Source: Enterobacter ludwigii
GTDB taxonomy: Bacteria; Pseudomonadota; Gammaproteobacteria; Enterobacterales; Enterobacteriaceae
Assembly: GCA_900068845.1 (NCBI GenBank)
Contig: CEFQ01000003.1
Location: 124,001-188,000, forward strand
Direction of reading: 5' to 3'
DNA: 64,000 nt
Part shown: positions 1-8,059 of the stretch, piece after piece
Layout: each line of letters starts with the position of its first letter
How positions within the stretch are numbered: position 1 is the first letter of the stretch
Notes under the pieces: model-generated
Told to the model about the DNA's origin: nothing
Seen by the model: the letters and a program-made list of their open reading frames with translations, nothing else
Database searches by the model: none
Translations under genes and position numbers: made by a program

Positions 1-1
1 C

Positions 2-1570
2 AAAAGCGGCTTCGAGATGCTGGTTAACAACTTCTCGGCCGGTATCATCGGTATGCTGTTGGCGCTGCTGGCGTTCGTAGCCATCGGTCCACTGGTTGAA
101 GGTCTGTCGCACATTCTCGCTGCTGGCGTGAATCTGATGGTGCAGAACAACCTGCTCCCTCTGACCTCAATCTTTGTTGAACCGGCGAAAATCCTGTTCC
201 TCAATAACGCTATCAACCACGGTATCTTCTCTCCGCTGGGTATCCAGCAGGCGAGCGAGGCGGGCAAATCAATCTTCTTCCTGATTGAAGCCAACCCAGG
301 TCCGGGCATGGGCGTGCTGGTTGCCTACATGGTATTTGGTCGCGGTAGCGCCAAACAGTCCGCAGGCGGTGCAGCGATCATCCACTTCCTCGGCGGTATC
401 CACGAAATTTACTTCCCATACGTGCTGATGGCGCCGCGTCTGTTGCTGGCGGTTATCCTCGGCGGTATGACGGGCGTGTTCACCCTGACGCTGCTGAACG
501 GCGGCCTGGTTTCTCCGGCTTCTCCAGGTTCGATCCTGGCGGTGTTGGCGATGACGCCAAAAGGGGCTTACTTCGCGAACATCGCGGCCATCATTGCTGC
601 GTTTGCGGTCTCCTTCGTCGTCTCAGCGGTGCTGTTGAAAACCAGCAAAGTGAAAGAAGATGACGATATCGAAGCCGCGACTCAGCGCATGCAAGATATG
701 AAAGCGCAGTCAAAAGGTCAGGCAGTTGCCGGTTCCCCGGTGGCTGGCGATGCGATGAGCGTTGACCTGAACCACGTACGCAAAATCATCGTAGCCTGTG
801 ATGCCGGTATGGGGTCAAGTGCGATGGGTGCAGGCGTACTGCGCAAGAAAGTGCAGGACGCAGGTCTGAGCAATATCTCTGTCACTAACACGGCGATCAA
901 CTCGCTGCCGGGCGACGTAGACCTGGTGATTACGCACCGCGATCTGACTGAACGTGCGATGCGCCAGGCACCGCATGCGCAGCACATTTGTCTGAATAAC
1001 TTCCTCGATAGCGCGCTGTACAGCAACCTGACTGAACGTCTGGTTACCGCCAATCGCAGCGAAGCGCATCGTGAAACGGTAAAGACTACGCTGGCGGACA
1101 GCTACGACGAAGGCAACGCGCACCTGTTCAAACTGGGCGCAGACAACGTGTTCCTTGGCCTGAGCGCGACGCATAAAGAGCAGGCGATTCGCTTTGCCGG
1201 TGAGCAGTTGGTGAAAGGCGGCTATGTTCAGCCAGAATATGTGGAAGCGATGCTGGAACGCGAGAAGCTGACGCCAACTTACCTCGGCGAATCAATCGCT
1301 GTTCCACACGGCACCGTGGAAGCAAAAGATCGCGTGCTGAAAACTGGCGTGGTGTTCTGCCAGTATCCAGCCGGTGTGCAGTTTGGTGAAGAAGCTGAAG
1401 ACGTAGCGCGTCTGGTCATCGGTATCGCCGCTCGCAACAACGAGCACATTCAGGTGATTACCAGCCTGACCAACGCACTGGACGACGATAGCGTGATTGA
1501 GAAGCTGGCAAACACCACCAGCGTGCAGGACGTGTTGGACCTGCTTTCGGGCAACACCGTCAAAGCGTAA
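2..1570 (+). CDS. mtlA: PTS mannitol-specific EIICBA, 5' end missing
   Basis: Inner-membrane permease that takes up D-mannitol and phosphorylates it to mannitol-1-phosphate with phosphate from HPr. The open frame runs in from the window edge, so about 522 C-terminal residues are visible, against 637 for the E. coli protein; roughly 115 N-terminal residues of the EIIC membrane domain are missing. The rest of EIIC is followed by an EIIB domain with the phosphocysteine loop ACDAGMGSSAMGAG (Cys codon at 797-799) and an EIIA domain with the phosphohistidine in IAVPHGT (His codon at 1307-1309). All active-site residues expected in this part are present. It heads the mtlA-mtlD-mtlR operon; the promoter lies outside the window. 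Confidence 0.97.
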   Translation, partial: KSGFEMLVNNFSAGIIGMLLALLAFVAIGPLVEGLSHILAAGVNLMVQNNLLPLTSIFVEPAKILFLNNAINHGIFSPLGIQQASEAGKSIFFLIEANPGPGMGVLVAYMVFGRGSAKQSAGGAAIIHFLGGIHEIYFPYVLMAPRLLLAVILGGMTGVFTLTLLNGGLVSPASPGSILAVLAMTPKGAYFANIAAIIAAFAVSFVVSAVLLKTSKVKEDDDIEAATQRMQDMKAQSKGQAVAGSPVAGDAMSVDLNHVRKIIVACDAGMGSSAMGAGVLRKKVQDAGLSNISVTNTAINSLPGDVDLVITHRDLTERAMRQAPHAQHICLNNFLDSALYSNLTERLVTANRSEAHRETVKTTLADSYDEGNAHLFKLGADNVFLGLSATHKEQAIRFAGEQLVKGGYVQPEYVEAMLEREKLTPTYLGESIAVPHGTVEAKDRVLKTGVVFCQYPAGVQFGEEAEDVARLVIGIAARNNEHIQVITSLTNALDDDSVIEKLANTTSVQDVLDLLSGNTVKA

Positions 1571-1590
1571 CACCACGTTTTACCTTCCCT

Positions 1591-1640
1591 GGGGCGGGTA
1601 AGCCCGTCCCACATTTCCGGGGCGGACTTGCCCGCCCTTT
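1591..1640 (+). other. paired GC-rich hairpins between mtlA and mtlD
   Basis: The mtlA-mtlD gap holds two G/C hairpins. The first is at 1591-1610 (GGGGCGGG, loop TAAG, CCCGTCCC with one G-U pair). The second is at 1619-1638 (GGGGCGG with CCGCCC) and is followed by TTT. The left arm of the first can also pair with the right arm of the second, giving an alternative fold. Such structures between cistrons usually protect the upstream mRNA or cause partial termination. That role is inferred. Confidence 0.6.
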
Positions 1641-1664
1641 CGTCATTTGATATGGGTCAAATTT

Positions 1665-2813
1665 ATGAAAGCGTTACATTTTGGAGCAGGTAACATCGGT
1701 CGCGGTTTTATCGGTAAGTTACTGGCAGATGCCGGCATCGAGCTGGTGTTTGCTGACGTCAATCAGGTGGTACTTGATGCCCTTAACGCCCGTCATGAGT
1801 ATCCGGTTCATGTGGTTGGCGAGCAGGCGAAAGTCGAAATCGTAAAAGGCGTGAGCGCCGTGAACAGCACCAGCGATGACATCGTTACGTTGATTGCTGA
1901 GGTTGATATCGTTACTACGGCGGTGGGCCCGCAGATTTTGGAGCGCATCGCCGGCGGCGTCGCCAAAGGTCTGGCCAAGCGCAGCGACAGCGGTAATGTC
2001 CATCCTTTAAACATCATCGCCTGTGAAAATATGGTGCGCGGCACCAGCCAATTGAAACAGCACGTGCTGAAAGCGCTGCCAGCGCAATATCACGCATGGG
2101 TTGAAGAGCATGTTGGTTTCGTTGATTCGGCGGTTGACCGCATCGTGCCACCGTCTGAAGCCGGCACCACCGATCCGCTGGAAGTCACGGTTGAAACCTT
2201 TAGCGAGTGGATTGTTGATAAAACTCAATTCAAAGGTGAGTTGCCGAACATTCCCGGCATGGAATTGACCGACAACCTAATGGCCTTTGTGGAACGCAAA
2301 CTCTTCACCCTCAATACCGGTCACGCGATTACGGCTTATCTCGGCCAGCTTGCCGGCCACGCGACCATCCGCGACGCGATTCTTGATGAAAAAGTGCGTG
2401 CAGTGGTGCAAGGCGCGATGCAGGAGAGTGGCGCGGTGCTGATCAAGCGTTATGGTTTTGAAGCCGATAAACATGCTGCTTACATCCAGAAAATCCTCAC
2501 CCGTTTTGAAAACCCGTACCTGAAAGATGACGTTGAGCGCGTAGGCCGTCAGCCGCTGCGTAAACTGAGCGCGGGCGATCGCCTGATCAAACCTACGCTA
2601 GGTACGCTGGAGTATCAGCTGCCACACGCCAATCTGGTTCAGGGCATTGCTGCCGCGATGCACTATCGCAGCGAAGCCGATCCGCAGGCGCAGGAGCTGG
2701 TCGCGCTGCTAGCAGAAAAAGGTCCGCAGGCCACGCTGGCAGAAATTTCTGGCCTGGATGCCAATAGCGAAGTGGTCACCTCAGTGGTGAGCGCTTACAA
2801 CGCTATGGCATAA
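1665..2813 (+). CDS. mtlD: mannitol-1-phosphate 5-dehydrogenase
   Basis: Cytoplasmic NAD-dependent enzyme that oxidises mannitol-1-phosphate, made by MtlA, to fructose-6-phosphate. The start at 1665 gives 382 residues, the length of the E. coli enzyme, and the N-terminal Rossmann motif [13 protein letters not shown] begins five residues in. An in-frame TTG at 1647 would add six residues but has no support. The conserved segment [11 protein letters not shown] lies in the C-terminal catalytic domain. Second gene of the mtl operon, 94 bases after mtlA with a double hairpin between them. Confidence 0.98.
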   Translation: MKALHFGAGNIGRGFIGKLLADAGIELVFADVNQVVLDALNARHEYPVHVVGEQAKVEIVKGVSAVNSTSDDIVTLIAEVDIVTTAVGPQILERIAGGVAKGLAKRSDSGNVHPLNIIACENMVRGTSQLKQHVLKALPAQYHAWVEEHVGFVDSAVDRIVPPSEAGTTDPLEVTVETFSEWIVDKTQFKGELPNIPGMELTDNLMAFVERKLFTLNTGHAITAYLGQLAGHATIRDAILDEKVRAVVQGAMQESGAVLIKRYGFEADKHAAYIQKILTRFENPYLKDDVERVGRQPLRKLSAGDRLIKPTLGTLEYQLPHANLVQGIAAAMHYRSEADPQAQELVALLAEKGPQATLAEISGLDANSEVVTSVVSAYNAMA

Positions 2814-2836
2814 TGCGCGCCCTTTAGTGGTTAACT

Positions 2837-2856
2837 CGGGCACGTTTACGTGCCCG
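2837..2856 (+). other. perfect hairpin between mtlD and mtlR
   Basis: CGGGCACG, loop TTTA, CGTGCCCG: a perfect 8-bp stem with a tetraloop, 18 bases before the mtlR start. No T-run follows, so it is probably an mRNA-stability or attenuation element rather than a full terminator. It may help set the lower expression of the repressor gene relative to mtlAD. Confidence 0.6.
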
Positions 2857-2873
2857 CTGGCGGTAGCTGAACG

Positions 2874-3419
2874 ATGCAGGCAATGATGGAAGAGAAGCAG
2901 GCTTTTGAAAACCGGGTGCTTGAGCGCCTGAACGCCGGTCGTTCGGTGAGAAGCTTCCTGATCGCCGCCGTTGAGCTGCTGACCGAAGCGGTTAACCTGC
3001 TGGTGCTGCAAGTGTTTCGTAAGGACGATTACGCGGTTAAATACGCCGTCGAACCTCTGCTGCTCGGTAATGGTCCGCTGGGTGAGCTCTCCGTTCGTCT
3101 CAAATTAATTTACGGCCTTGGCGTAATAAACCGGCATGAGTACGAAGACTGTGAACTGCTGCTGGCGCTGCGTGAGGAGCTGAATCACGACATCAGCGAC
3201 TATCGTTTTACCGACGATGAGATCCTCGGCCCGTTTGGCGAGCTGCACTGCGTCGTTGCCTGGCCGCCGCAGCCGGATTTCAACCGCGACGACGATCAAC
3301 TGCGGTCAATGCAGCAGCAGCGTTATCTGCAGATGGTACGTTCCACCATGGTGCTGTCGCTCACCGAGCTCATTTCGCGGATTTCACACAAGCAGGTGTT
3401 TAAAAAGCCCGCTGTGTAG
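2874..3419 (+). CDS. mtlR: mannitol operon repressor
   Basis: MtlR-family repressor of the mannitol operon. The protein (181 residues) follows the E. coli sequence closely from QAFENRVLERLNAG to STMVLSLTELIS. It is shorter at the N-terminus than E. coli MtlR (195 residues) because an in-frame TGA at 2868-2870 lies directly before the ATG, so no upstream start is possible. The C-terminus ends soon after the conserved ISHKQVFKK. The stop codon lies inside the first unit of a tandem 69-base repeat. The ribosome binding site is weak, as expected for a repressor made in low amounts. Confidence 0.95.
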   Translation: MQAMMEEKQAFENRVLERLNAGRSVRSFLIAAVELLTEAVNLLVLQVFRKDDYAVKYAVEPLLLGNGPLGELSVRLKLIYGLGVINRHEYEDCELLLALREELNHDISDYRFTDDEILGPFGELHCVVAWPPQPDFNRDDDQLRSMQQQRYLQMVRSTMVLSLTELISRISHKQVFKKPAV

Positions 3420-3602
3420 GGTCGCCAAACATGGTGACCAGGTGCGCATGAATGCGTCCCCTACGAAAACCTCGCCAAACCACTTTAAGGTCGCCACTCA
3501 TGGTGACCAGGTGCGCATGAATGCGCCCCCTACGAAAACCTCGCCAAACCATTGTAGGGTCGCCATTCATGGTGACCAGGTACGCATGAATGCGCACCCT
3601 AC
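3416..3602 (+). repeat. tandem 69-base repeat, almost three copies, overlapping the mtlR stop codon
   Basis: Three units begin at 3416, 3485 and 3554. Each reads GTAGGGTCGCCA, a short variable stretch, CATGGTGACCAGGTGCGCAT, GAATGCG, then CCCCTAC. The spacer GAAAACCTCGCCAAACCA separates them. Each unit contains the palindromic core (GTCGCCA..TGGTGAC) also found singly at 23589, 28336, 38403 and 62413, so this is a REP-like element multiplied in tandem. The first unit supplies the mtlR stop codon. Both strands are open through it because 69 is a multiple of three, but I see no reason to think it is translated. Confidence 0.9.
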
Positions 3603-3671
3603 GCTCCACGCTGCAAAATTGCCTGAATTTGATGTATCCTTTGCCTGTTTTCCTTAACGAGTTTTCCCCCA

Positions 3672-4034
3672 ATGAAAGAACAAGAAAAAGCCGAGATCAA
3701 AGTTCTGAGCGATCAGCTGGATGCACTCAATCGTAAAGAAGCCCTACTTTTAGCCTCTGGCGATGCCGAAAAGCTCGGCGAGCTGCTGCGTGAAAAAGAG
3801 AAGCTGGAGCTGGAAATTGAGCGCCTGCGCGGTGTGCGCACTGAAAAGCTGAGTAAAGAAGCGCAACAGCTGCAGAAGCTGGGCTTTAGCCGCGAAATCA
3901 CCAGGAAAGAGCAGGCCAACATGGGCGCATTCAAGAAAAGCGTGCGCGGCCTGGTGGTGGTACACCCAATGACCGCGCTCGGACGTGAGATGGGACTGAA
4001 AGTGATGACCGGCTACGCGAAGCAGCCGTTCTAA
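3672..4034 (+). CDS. yibL: YibL family ribosome-associated protein
   Basis: A 120-residue protein, the same length as E. coli YibL, a small basic protein reported to associate with ribosomes. The N-terminal two-thirds is a charged coiled coil (leucine heptads between about residues 10 and 70, rich in Glu and Lys). The C-terminal part is basic and conserved, with [20 protein letters not shown]. It follows mtlR, as in E. coli. It is convergent with the DUF535 gene, eight bases apart. No clear ribosome binding site precedes the ATG. Confidence 0.92.
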   Translation: MKEQEKAEIKVLSDQLDALNRKEALLLASGDAEKLGELLREKEKLELEIERLRGVRTEKLSKEAQQLQKLGFSREITRKEQANMGAFKKSVRGLVVVHPMTALGREMGLKVMTGYAKQPF

Positions 4035-4041
4035 TCTTTAC

Positions 4042-5004
4042 TTACGCGGCGTGTGAGACGTCGCGTAGGATGCCAGCCGCCTGATGAACTTGTTCATTCA
4101 GACTGTCCAGCAAGGCATAGCGACGGCGATACTCGGCGCGCTTCTTGCTGGCAATCTCTTCCAGATTTTTTCGCTCCGCACGTAATGGCAACGTAAACAG
4201 CTCATCGCTACGCGCCACGCCACCCAGCGACAACCAAAACTCGCTGTAACTGGCAAAAAACTTATCGCTCTTACTGTGACGATAACGCAGGCTGCGGAAT
4301 ACGTGTGTGGTATCACCAACGGCGGTAATCGTCTCAACACCACACTGCTCCGCCAGATTAAAAACCGCTTCCATCAGCAGACGTTTCGGGAATACGCCAT
4401 GTGCCGCTTTAGTCGCATCGCGAATAACATCGTTGGAAATATGTTTGCGCGGCCCCTGCAACCCACCAATTAGTAAGGTACGTTTCCGCTGTTCCTGAAT
4501 AATCGAGAATGAGAGCGAAGCGATTAATTGCGTTTCATAATGCAATTCCAGGGTAATTTCACCTTCACGGTCGAAGCGACCTGGACAGCAGTGAATCACA
4601 AACGCCTCGTCATTTTTACCGCTCAAATTAGCCAGTAAATTATCGCCCGGACTCTGCAACAGCTGACGCAGCGCCGCGTTATCCAGCTGATCCATCAGCG
4701 TATAGTGATCGATGATCGCCTGCGCACGCTGTGCCACACTGAATCCCGCACGCAGATAAGGCCGATGGGGCTTCGCTGGCAGTAAACCCTGCATGGTTAA
4801 CAGCTGCGGCAACGCAGATAATTCCGCTAACTGATGCAGATAATGAAAAGTAGTAACTGGAAATACTAACGATCTTAAGGCAAATTTTGCGCGAAACCTT
4901 CCGCTATTCCATAATTTATTCGGCCTGAATTTTCCGCTTATTAAAGGTAAAAACAGTGAAGCTGACGAATCATTATTCGCCACAGAAGTTGTGATAGTAG
5001 ACAT
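4042..5004 (-). CDS. VirK/YbjX family protein (DUF535)
   Basis: A 320-residue protein of the DUF535 family, which includes Salmonella VirK and E. coli YbjX. Conserved features are the central HCCPGRFDREGEITLEL block, LLIGGLQGPR, the KAAHGVFPKRLL segment, and AVGDTTHVFRSLRYRHSK near the C-terminus. Relatives are linked to PhoP-dependent envelope changes and resistance to antimicrobial peptides; the biochemical activity is unknown. No signal peptide is evident. It is followed convergently by yibL, and sodA lies upstream on the same strand beyond a terminator, so it probably has its own promoter in 5005-5140. Confidence 0.88.
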   Translation of the reverse strand: MSTITTSVANNDSSASLFLPLISGKFRPNKLWNSGRFRAKFALRSLVFPVTTFHYLHQLAELSALPQLLTMQGLLPAKPHRPYLRAGFSVAQRAQAIIDHYTLMDQLDNAALRQLLQSPGDNLLANLSGKNDEAFVIHCCPGRFDREGEITLELHYETQLIASLSFSIIQEQRKRTLLIGGLQGPRKHISNDVIRDATKAAHGVFPKRLLMEAVFNLAEQCGVETITAVGDTTHVFRSLRYRHSKSDKFFASYSEFWLSLGGVARSDELFTLPLRAERKNLEEIASKKRAEYRRRYALLDSLNEQVHQAAGILRDVSHAA

Positions 5005-5144
5005 GATTATTTAGGCTTAACGAAACAAATTATCGTCACTATATGCCCCAAATTATCAACGGCAGGTTAATAGGTTTCTCAGCGAAATAGTTGTGCGCGA
5101 AAATATTCAGGTCGTTTAAAAAAGGTTTAAAAAGGGCGAAAAAA

Positions 5145-5167
5145 AACCGGTGAAGAGATCACCGGTT
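5145..5167 (-). terminator. rho-independent terminator of sodA
   Basis: A perfect inverted repeat, AACCGGTGA, loop AGAGA, TCACCGGTT. On the minus strand it is followed by a run of T (the A-run at 5139-5146). It lies 27 bases beyond the sodA stop and closes that transcription unit before the DUF535 gene. Confidence 0.9.
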
Positions 5168-5193
5168 GTGTACGTTGCGGCTTAAGCCTGAAC

Positions 5194-5811
5194 TTACTTA
5201 GCAGAAGCGAAACGCGCTGCCGCTTCGTCCCAGTTCACAACGTTCCAGAACGCTTTGATGTAATCAGGACGTTTGTTCTGATACTTCAGATAGTAAGCGT
5301 GTTCCCACACGTCCAGACCGATAATCGGGAAGCCTGAAACGCCTGCAACCGCTTCGCCCATCAGCGGGCTATCCTGGTTTGCGGTAGAAACCACAGCCAG
5401 TTTGTCGCCTTTCTTAACCAGCCACGCCCAGCCTGAACCGAAACGGGTGGTGGCAGCTTTCTCAAACTCAGCCTGGAAAGCTTCAACGCTACCGAAATCT
5501 TTTTCGATTGCCGCTTTCAGGTCGCCCTGTAGCGAGGTGCCCAGTTTCAGACCTTTCCAGAAGAAGCTGTGGTTAGCGTGGCCGCCTGCGTTGTTACGCA
5601 GTGGACCTTTTTTATCTGCTGGCAGCTGATCCAGTTTGGTGATCAGTTCTTCTACCGGCAGGTTAGCGAATTCGGTACCTTCCAGCGCGGCGTTAGCGTT
5701 GTTAACGTAGGTCTGGTGGTGTTTAGTGTGATGGATTTCCATCGTCTGCTTGTCGAAGTGCGGTTCCAGTGCGTCGTATGCGTACGGCAGGGATGGCAGT
5801 GAATAACTCAT
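5194..5811 (-). CDS. sodA: superoxide dismutase [Mn]
   Basis: Cytoplasmic manganese superoxide dismutase, which converts superoxide to hydrogen peroxide and oxygen. The 206-residue product matches E. coli SodA in length. The metal ligands are visible: His in [13 protein letters not shown], His in ANHSFFW, and Asp and His in [18 protein letters not shown]. The start at 5811 is chosen because AGAGGAAG lies just upstream and the protein then begins [19 protein letters not shown]; an upstream ATG would add 12 unlike residues. It is a single-gene unit with its own promoter and terminator. Confidence 0.98.
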   Translation of the reverse strand: MSYSLPSLPYAYDALEPHFDKQTMEIHHTKHHQTYVNNANAALEGTEFANLPVEELITKLDQLPADKKGPLRNNAGGHANHSFFWKGLKLGTSLQGDLKAAIEKDFGSVEAFQAEFEKAATTRFGSGWAWLVKKGDKLAVVSTANQDSPLMGEAVAGVSGFPIIGLDVWEHAYYLKYQNKRPDYIKAFWNVVNWDEAAARFASAK

Positions 5812-5874
5812 GTTCTTCCTCTCCATTTTAGTGTTTTGCAGCAGCACCTCACTGGGTGTGCCGCGTAAGCAGTC

Positions 5875-5901
5875 GGATCATTATAGTTAAAAACATGATC
5901 C
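5875..5901 (-). promoter_or_regulatory. sodA: probable sodA promoter with flanking inverted repeat
   Basis: On the minus strand TATAAT (plus-strand 5880-5885) lies about 70 bases before the sodA start and makes a perfect -10 box; no good -35 is seen. The -10 box lies within an inverted repeat, GGATCAT at 5875-5881 and ATGATCC at 5895-5901. A regulator bound here would cover the promoter. E. coli sodA is controlled by Fur, ArcA, FNR and SoxS; which protein acts here cannot be told from sequence alone. Confidence 0.5.
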
Positions 5902-5971
5902 GTAAAAGGGTTATCAATGCCTTAGATTTGATAAGGATTTGATGAATCTGGGAAAAGGTGCGCACACACGG

Positions 5972-6997
5972 CTACACCTTGTGCGTACTGGCACGCAGTT
6001 TAAGCTGCACCGGCAGCTCATTGATAGCGGAGGGTTCATCGCCCTTAAGCGCAGCCAGTAAACGTTTACCCGCCATGCGTCCCATCTCTTCATACGGCAG
6101 CACAATGCTGGTAAGCGGAGGCGAACATACCGCGGCTAACGGGCCGCCGCCGATACTGGCAATCGCCAACTGGCTGGGAATCGAAATTCCCGCCGCGTGG
6201 CAGGCCATGATAGCGCCGCAGGCCACTTCATCACTGGTGCAAATCAGCACATCCAGCTCCGGCCAGGTTAACCGAATTTCCGCCAATAAGCTGTGCCCGG
6301 CGGCAAAGGTCGGCATTTTCGGCGACGTCACTACGCGATGCGGCGCCTGATTCATCGCCAGCATCCCGCTGTGCCAGCCATTTAGCAGCTGGCGGAAGAT
6401 GGTGTTATTGCTCTGCGTGCACAACAAACCGAGATGGCGATAGCCACGTTCGACCAGACTTTGCACCAGCTGGCGAATCGCTTTGGCATAATCGACACCA
6501 ATGCTGATCCCCGCCGAATCCGGATGCACGCCGCCAATATCCATCACCGGCAGACCGGAATTGCTCAGCAGACGATGTGCTTCGGCAGCGTTATCAAAGT
6601 TGAAATGCACCATCGCTGCGGGATTATAGGAGAGCAGCATTTCGATCAGCTCGCTCTCTTCCGCAGCCGAATGATTGGCCTCCGCCAGCATCATGTTGTA
6701 GCCCTGCGGCCGTAGCACCTCTTGCAGCGCTTCCGACACAATCGCACTGCCCGGCGTGGCAAACGAGGGCACCACCATGGTGATCAGGCGCGATGTCGCC
6801 GATGCCAGATTGCTGGCCTGCACGTTGGGTACGTAAGACAACTCAATCACTGCGGCATCAATTTTGGCGCGAATATCGGACGAAACCTTCTCCGGCATGC
6901 GCAACGCGCGCGAGGCTGTCATGGTGCTTACGCCCACCAAACGGGCAACATCGGCCAGGGTACTTTTGCCGGTACTGCGCCGTTTTTTTTCTGTCAT
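5972..6997 (-). CDS. LacI-family repressor of the adjacent PTS operon
   Basis: A 341-residue DNA-binding regulator. An N-terminal helix-turn-helix (TLADVARLVGVSTMTASRAL, about residues 13-32) and hinge are followed by a periplasmic-binding-protein-like domain that should bind a sugar or sugar phosphate. The start at 6997 (MTEKKRRSTGKS) is preceded by GCAGGAGA; a longer open frame exists but has no ribosome site. It is transcribed away from the IIA gene at 7291, and two LacI-type palindromes lie between them, so it very probably represses the PTS operon and perhaps itself. Its helix-turn-helix is of the GntR/IdnR type. The inducer is unknown. Confidence 0.9.
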   Translation of the reverse strand: MTEKKRRSTGKSTLADVARLVGVSTMTASRALRMPEKVSSDIRAKIDAAVIELSYVPNVQASNLASATSRLITMVVPSFATPGSAIVSEALQEVLRPQGYNMMLAEANHSAAEESELIEMLLSYNPAAMVHFNFDNAAEAHRLLSNSGLPVMDIGGVHPDSAGISIGVDYAKAIRQLVQSLVERGYRHLGLLCTQSNNTIFRQLLNGWHSGMLAMNQAPHRVVTSPKMPTFAAGHSLLAEIRLTWPELDVLICTSDEVACGAIMACHAAGISIPSQLAIASIGGGPLAAVCSPPLTSIVLPYEEMGRMAGKRLLAALKGDEPSAINELPVQLKLRASTHKV

Positions 6998-7165
6998 GCG
7001 ATCTCCTGCATTACTCGCTACTTTTGCCAGGACGCAGCTTAAAACCAAATCTGTTAACGCGCCATGCGAAAAACCACAGATTCGGGCATCCCTTACCCAC
7101 GGTTCTTTCCAGAATGATTGAGCATGTCAGGTGTTTGCGGCCATGACAAACGCAGCACAAGAAAA

Positions 7166-7179
7166 TGTTAGCGATAACA
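7166..7179. promoter_or_regulatory. LacI-type operator 1 of the PTS operon
   Basis: TGTTAGCGATAACA, a near-perfect palindrome with the central CG typical of LacI-family sites, lying in the gap between the divergent repressor and IIA genes. A second copy begins 34 bases later (start to start, 7166 to 7200). Confidence 0.75.
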
Positions 7180-7199
7180 CGTTTTTTAACAATCTCAGT

Positions 7200-7211
7200 G
7201 TTAGCGCTAAC
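7200..7211. promoter_or_regulatory. LacI-type operator 2 of the PTS operon
   Basis: GTTAGCGCTAAC, a perfect 12-bp palindrome sharing GTTAGCG with operator 1. It lies immediately upstream of a CRP-like site, so repressor and CRP binding could interfere. Confidence 0.8.
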
Positions 7212-7214
7212 TTT

Positions 7215-7258
7215 TGCGACAATCATCACAGAAAACCGCTGAGAAAATAACCTACATT
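7215..7258 (+). promoter_or_regulatory. CRP-like site and promoter of the PTS operon
   Basis: TGCGACAATCATCACA at 7215-7230 matches the CRP consensus TGTGA-N6-TCACA at nine of ten positions. A -10-like TACATT lies at 7253-7258. A start about seven bases beyond it would put the centre of the CRP site near -42, the usual place for class II activation. This indicates catabolite control of the operon; the transcription start is inferred. Confidence 0.55.
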
Positions 7259-7290
7259 GCACTCCATCGACGAATAAACAGGAATGACTG

Positions 7291-7734
7291 ATGCTCACTC
7301 AATGGCTAACACCGCAACATATTCGTGTCGTAGAGCACGTTAGCGACTGGCAGGAAGCGGTGCGCTTATCCGCCGAACCGCTGCTGGCCGCAGGGGCGAT
7401 CAGCGCAACTTATCTTGATGCCATCTTTACCTCGCATGCCGAGCTTGGGCCCTATTACGTGCTGGCGCCGGGCTTAGCAATGCCCCATGCCCGACCGGAA
7501 CAAGGTGCGCGCAAAAATGGCCTGTCGCTGCTGCACGTGAAAAATGGCGTGAACTTTCAGTCTGATGAGAACGATCCGGTTTATGTGGTCATTATGCTGT
7601 GCGCGGTATCTGGCGACGACCATATTCAGATGATTACCGCATTAGCGGACGTGTTCAGCGACGAATCCCGCCTGCAGCAGTTGCTGTCGGCTTCTACCCT
7701 GTCAGCCATTGAAGCTGTCATTCAAAATAAATAA
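7291..7734 (+). CDS. PTS EIIA component, ascorbate/fructose-mannitol type
   Basis: A 147-residue stand-alone EIIA domain (PTS_EIIA_2 family, resembling UlaC). It carries phosphate from HPr to the EIIB protein encoded next. The phosphohistidine lies in APGLAMPHARPE, about residue 67, and the GVNF and DHIQMITALADVF blocks are typical. First gene of the IIA-IIB-IIC-epimerase operon; it starts after AACAGGAATGACTG. Substrate unknown. Confidence 0.93.
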   Translation: MLTQWLTPQHIRVVEHVSDWQEAVRLSAEPLLAAGAISATYLDAIFTSHAELGPYYVLAPGLAMPHARPEQGARKNGLSLLHVKNGVNFQSDENDPVYVVIMLCAVSGDDHIQMITALADVFSDESRLQQLLSASTLSAIEAVIQNK

Positions 7735-7749
7735 CCCGAGAACCCTAAG

Positions 7750-8016
7750 ATGAAAAAAGTCCTGATTGTGTGTGGAAATGGTTTAGGTAGCAGCTTCATT
7801 GTTGAAATGAATGTGAAAAAAATTGTGGCGGAATTAGGTAAAGAAGCTGAAGTAGGCCACACCGATTTAACCTCGGCTAAATCTGAACATGCTGATTTAA
7901 TTATCGCCGCTAAAGACATTGCCGATCAATTAGCCGGACACAGCGCCAACGTTGTTGGTCTGACTAACCTGCTGGATAATGCAAAGATTAAAGAAATTTT
8001 GGCTGAAAATATCTAA
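7750..8016 (+). CDS. PTS EIIB component, ascorbate (UlaB) type
   Basis: An 88-residue EIIB protein of the lactose/ascorbate fold. The N-terminal P-loop VCGNGLGSS carries the phosphocysteine (residue 8). It passes phosphate from EIIA to the sugar carried by the membrane component encoded 43 bases downstream. Codons are richer in A and T than in flanking backbone genes. Confidence 0.93.
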   Translation: MKKVLIVCGNGLGSSFIVEMNVKKIVAELGKEAEVGHTDLTSAKSEHADLIIAAKDIADQLAGHSANVVGLTNLLDNAKIKEILAENI

Positions 8017-8059
8017 TAACACTTCGTCCCGAAAAACTTTACTCACTATGGAGTAAGTT

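Noticed and set aside
3416-3602. CRISPR array
   Set aside because: The spacer parts are nearly identical between units, so this is a tandem repeat, and no cas gene is near.
3217-3657. Open frame across the 69-base tandem repeat
   Set aside because: It overlaps mtlR out of frame, arises from the repeat's length being a multiple of three, and has no family or ribosome site.
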